Source: Natronosalvus hydrolyticus (GTDB taxonomy: Archaea > Halobacteriota > Halobacteria > Halobacteriales > Natrialbaceae). From it: a DNA stretch of 64,000 nucleotides. Every line of letters starts with the position of its first letter. The first letter of the stretch is position 1. Where the stretch lies: assembly GCA_025517525.1 (NCBI GenBank), contig JAOPJZ010000015.1:26598-90597 (forward strand), given 5' to 3'. This document shows positions 60,791-64,000 of this stretch, in pieces. The position numbers and the translations under genes are program-made. The notes beneath the pieces were generated by a model. That model did not search any database and was not told the DNA's origin. It saw only the letters and a list, made by a program, of their open reading frames with translations.

Positions 60791-62118
60791 CTTCGGGCTG
60801 TTTTTGGCCGTGAATTCGCCGTACGCTTCGACTATCGCTCGACTGTCTGGCTCAGCCCACGTTATCGAAATTTCATACAGCGTTATTTGGTTTATGTGTT
60901 TGGGGCTGGCCGGTCGGTATCACCGACGAGCGTCGTTTGCTCGAGTCCTTTGCTCGTTTGGCCGGGCGCTTACAGGGCTTGTGCTTACCGTTTCCGAACG
61001 ATTGGATCGTTCTAGGGATTCTCGTAAGCGGGCATAATTTTCCCACGAGGGACCAAGACACAGCGTCGAAGAACGAGCTTCAAAACGTCCAGTTGGCTAC
61101 GATAATCCCTCTCAGTATCTCGGGGTGGCTGCTTTCAGGAGTACGAACAGCTGGAGATGGTTTCTGATGGGACTCCGAACTGCCAGTACCACTAGCGGCT
61201 TTGTGCTATCACCAGGGCGTGTCTTCACTTCTCGAATACGGTTGCCCGTGTTGGCTGGCACGGGGGATGCATTCTGGGGCCACCGCCACGCAGTCTTCGT
61301 CACACAGTGCAACCGAGGTTGCTCTCCAGAAGCCTCCGGGTTCGGCCCTCGCGTGCGGGCGTGATACTCTCTCTGGATTGTTGACGACAGGACACGATCT
61401 CCCAAGATGGATTGTTGATTCGAGACGGACTGTTGACGATGGGACACGAGTAAATGATAGTTGGGTTTTGTGAGATCCTGTCTCTCGGTATGTTCTTGCG
61501 GTGGCTGACGGCGATCGCGTGGGCGGAGTGCTCGCGTATCGTGCTGGAAGGTGTTTTCCGGGATGGTGCCCCTGGGGGTGGCGTCTCGAGATCCCTTTCT
61601 CGAATGGGCTTGGTGACTCTTTGTGGCCGTTTCTTCCGATTGGCCCTAAGTGCTCTACTCTTAATAGTTACTACTTATTTTGTAGCATTAGCGACGATAT
61701 TCATGACAGCCTACGACTTGAATAGTTACTGACCGATTTCATTTCCACCAGATGGCGATTCATCGATGGCCGTCGCGAGTTCCGCTTTCGTCCGTGATTT
61801 CCGTCTGTCTCTCGTTCTGGTGTGGGTGTTGTTCGAACTGTCGGTTAGTCGCTCGAGCGTTGAATTGGATTATTCTCGAGTGTAACCCGATGTTACGCTG
61901 GCAAAGCCGTTTGTGCGCACTTTCGGGGCTCGTGGGACGCAGTACGAGGTTTCTCTCGAAATATATGATAAACTAACTATCGCTATATGGAATTGGCGGC
62001 GGTGCGGCGTTACAAGCGGTCTCAGCGAATGCCCCGGATTTGATCCCGAGGCGATTCATCTACATCGTTGTCGGTCGGACACGCTGGGTTTCTTTAGGCT
62101 CCCAGCCAACGTTCGCGT
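60791..62118. other. 1.3-kb region without a supportable gene
   Basis: Frames here are short, start late and lack the strong GC bias in third positions that marks genes nearby. A hydrophobic frame at 61454-61732 is the longest plausible one but has no family match that I know. Degenerate direct repeats GGATTGTTGACGAC (from 61375) and GGACTGTTGACGAT (from 61427), both followed by GGACACGA after a short gap, are present. It may be a decayed gene or insertion scar. Confidence 0.5.
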
Positions 62119-62505
62119 ATGGACGAGATTTCACTGGGTGTGCCCGCACCGGTTCTCGAGCGATTGCCCGAGGATGGTGACGATGCAGCAGCCGACATGA
62201 AACAGACGGTTGCCGGTTGGGAGGGACGACTCAACGAAGCAATCGAGCAAGCAGAGGATACAGCCGAAGCCGCTGGCTACGTGCTGGACGCAATCGAACA
62301 CTTCGAGGACCGCCTCGAAACCTACGATTCCTTCGTCCCCGAGCTACGAGCGTGGGGGCAGTCGCCAATTTACGCCATTTCCTGGCGTATCCTCTATGCC
62401 GACCTGATCGCTCAGCTTTACGAACACGAGGAACTGGCCGAGCGACTCGACCGTGAACGGAACGCGCGGTTGGTCGACGACGGGATTCGACTCAGCGATC
62501 GATAA
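62119..62505 (+). CDS. Hypothetical helical protein
   Basis: A 128-residue soluble protein, mostly helix (AGWEGRLNEAIEQAEDTAEAAGYVLDAIEHFEDRLETY), with a conserved-looking WGQSPIYAISWRILYADLIAQLYEHE. The start at 62119 has a TTTCTTTAGG box about 28 bases upstream. Function unknown; composition is typical of the host. Confidence 0.75.
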   Translation: MDEISLGVPAPVLERLPEDGDDAAADMKQTVAGWEGRLNEAIEQAEDTAEAAGYVLDAIEHFEDRLETYDSFVPELRAWGQSPIYAISWRILYADLIAQLYEHEELAERLDRERNARLVDDGIRLSDR

Positions 62506-62677
62506 GCCGGATTTGGCTGCTCAGTCGTATTTTTTGTCCCTCGAGATACTCGAGTGCTTTCTCTCCTTCGGCTCGAGTGGCCACCTCGATACGGTTTGTG
62601 CGTTCGCTTGCCGCTGGTGTTGTGTATCCGCTTGTCGACGGTGCCGTAGCGGGCCGAATATTTGGTACGTCAGCATG

Positions 62678-63199
62678 ATGAGCACAAAGATTTTGACTGT
62701 CCAGTTGTTATACGTGGTCGTGCAATCGAGGGAAGAGCGACCAGTTGAGGGGACCGAACTCGATCTGACGACGCGAGTTCGACGCCGGGTGCTTCCGACC
62801 CTTCATCGGATCAAAGAACCGCTTGGTGGCTTCGCTACCTGTACGCAACATCCGTCGGAGTATGTCGGCACGATCGATCGACGCCTTCGAGAGTTTCGTC
62901 CGGAACTCGAGGACATGTCGTTTTCGCCGGAGCCGGTCGCCTCGCTGAAAGTCCACGAGGATGGCCGGTTTTCGGCGGGAAGCTGGGTCCGCCGACAATC
63001 ACCACTCGCCGACTGGCAACTTCACGTCACGGTGTTCCAGGATGGCCACGAGACGCTCGAGGTGTTCGCCCATCGCGAATACTCCTGGCTACGCCATCCG
63101 TACAAACACTACGTTGGCGAGGGCTGGGACACCACTGCAGGTGTCGAGCGAATGCGGTCGATTCTCTCCGACCACGGTGTCACATTCAGCGTCCGATAA
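62678..63199 (+). CDS. Hypothetical haloarchaeal protein (start uncertain)
   Basis: About 173 residues from the ATG at 62678. The reading before it is Cys/Arg rich and not coding-like. The well-formed part begins near TRVRRRVLPTLHRIKEPLGGFATCTQHPSEYVGTID and ends with SWLRHPYKHYVGEGWDTTAGVERMRSIL. It is soluble, with no known domain. A TTATACG box near 62707 may mean that the true start is internal. Confidence 0.65.
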   Translation: MSTKILTVQLLYVVVQSREERPVEGTELDLTTRVRRRVLPTLHRIKEPLGGFATCTQHPSEYVGTIDRRLREFRPELEDMSFSPEPVASLKVHEDGRFSAGSWVRRQSPLADWQLHVTVFQDGHETLEVFAHREYSWLRHPYKHYVGEGWDTTAGVERMRSILSDHGVTFSVR

Positions 63200-63336
63200 C
63201 CGGGCGCGCCTGCAGTGATCGCGTCGATAACTGCAGCGGGCTCGAGTGAACGCGTCTTTTGACTGCTGTCGGTTCTCGAGTCAAGTCGGTCAATCGACAC
63301 GAATCTATTCAGTGACCGCGCTCGAATCTCTCATTT

Positions 63337-63981
63337 ATGACGCGAACGGAGTCGGTGGTCGCCTTTACTGATCTTTATCTCCCGACGGTCAACGGCGTGA
63401 CGTACACGATTCAACTCTGGCGCGAACGCTGGCAACAGCGTCGGGATTCGATGTCCATCGTCTATCCGAAAATGGAAGGCTACGAGCCAGAACAGGGCGA
63501 GTATCCGCTTCGCAGTGTCCGTGCACCCCTGTACCCCCAGTATCGTCTCGGCCTTCCATCGGTTCCGGACGACCTCGAGACGCCGGACCTGGTCCACGTC
63601 CACACGCCGTTTTCGGTCGGTTTCGCCGGCATTCGATACGCCCGAAAACACTCGATTCCGGTGGTCGCCTCTTATCACACCTTGCTCGACGACCGGGCGA
63701 GCCAGCACGTTTCGGGAAACGTACTGGATGGTGTCAAACGAACCTGTCGACTCTACGAACGGACGTTTTTCGAGCGTGTCGATCACGTGACCGCACCGAC
63801 GTCGTTCGCACGTGACCATTTGCTCGAGACGGTCGACGCCGACGTCGACGTCACCGTCGTTTCGAACGGCATCGACACGGATTTCTTCCGCCCGGTGGAC
63901 CCGACGTCGTTCCGGCGGCGACACGACCTGCCGGACGACCGGCCAGTGCTGACTCGATGGAAATTCTGCTATAGCCCATGA
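63337..63981 (+). pseudogene. GT4-type glycosyltransferase, truncated at about 63955
   Basis: The N-terminal Rossmann domain of a GT-B glycosyltransferase starts at the ATG at 63337: VAFTDLYLPTVNGVTYTIQLW, then LVHVHTPFSVGFAGIRYARKHSIPVVASYHTLL and VTAPTSFARDHLLE, VVSNGIDTDFFRP. The reading RHDLPDDRPVL should lead into the second domain, but it changes abruptly to TRWKFCYSP and stops at 63981. This suggests an insertion or deletion junction near 63955. The N-terminal half would bind the acceptor. Without the rest it cannot bind the sugar nucleotide. If the second half lies past the window, the gene was split by a mobile element. Confidence 0.75.
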
Positions 63982-64000
63982 GAGCGTGAAACAAGTATGG

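Noticed and set aside
61454..61732. Hydrophobic 92-residue ORF as a membrane protein gene
   Set aside because: Its codon use is unlike nearby genes, several frames overlap equally well, and no promoter or family supports it.

Overview
The window is from a haloarchaeon. Its proteins are acidic, GC content is high, and many genes appear leaderless, with a TATA-like box about 25-30 bases before the start codon. It also encodes a transcription factor B, an archaeosine synthase, a PGF-CTERM surface glycoprotein, and many families confined to Halobacteria (HalOD1, UPF0058, DUF63, DUF555). The hexamer CTCGAG is strikingly frequent, as in Natrialba-type genera. The genus is not decided from the sequence.

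Layout. 1-215: start of a sulfatase cut by the window edge. 309-6659: a nucleoside-degradation region on the minus strand (nucleoside phosphorylase, HalOD1 protein, PfkB sugar kinase, YeiH-type exporter with an overlapping 43-residue ORF, DUF63 protein, ribose-1,5-bisphosphate isomerase), with deoC divergent from it. It fits the known haloarchaeal non-carboxylating pentose bisphosphate route. 6837-13894: housekeeping and hypothetical genes, an NhaC-type antiporter and a duplicated VOC protein. 14115-16867: the S-layer glycoprotein gene with tandem promoters and a 3' hairpin terminator. 16919-19142: a glutaredoxin-thioredoxin reductase fusion between inverted copies of an 85-bp palindromic repeat, with another palindromic element inside. 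19183-25865: DUF357, tfb, small zinc ribbon, UPF0058, DUF555, 8-oxoguanine glycosylase, acylphosphatase, NAD(P)HX repair, moaC. 25886-28562: a phosphotransferase and a deacetylase-like lipoprotein.

28672-36301 is a sugar or sugar-acid operon: a Tat-lipoprotein binding protein, two permeases, an ATPase, a galactonate dehydratase-like enolase and an SDR dehydrogenase. A divergent IclR regulator sits next to it, and a compound palindrome lies just upstream of the operon TATA box. 36432-50674 carries membrane proteins, ncsA, a DapA-family aldolase, a molybdate/sulfate-type transporter, a PIN-like pair, a phosphoesterase, an ITPase and a three-part D-lactate dehydrogenase.

50731-53686: endonuclease IV, then a TnpB (IS200/IS605-type) element bounded by two hairpins with the same loop and covarying stems, then a coding fragment without its 5' end, apparently cut by the element. 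53843-60790: a HExxH protein followed by 23-bp tandem repeats, a methyltransferase, UspA, archaeosine synthase, an HdeD-like membrane protein, a lipoprotein and a TIM-barrel isomerase. 60791-62118 has no convincing gene. The window ends in a glycosyltransferase that breaks off at about 63955, probably at an insertion boundary.
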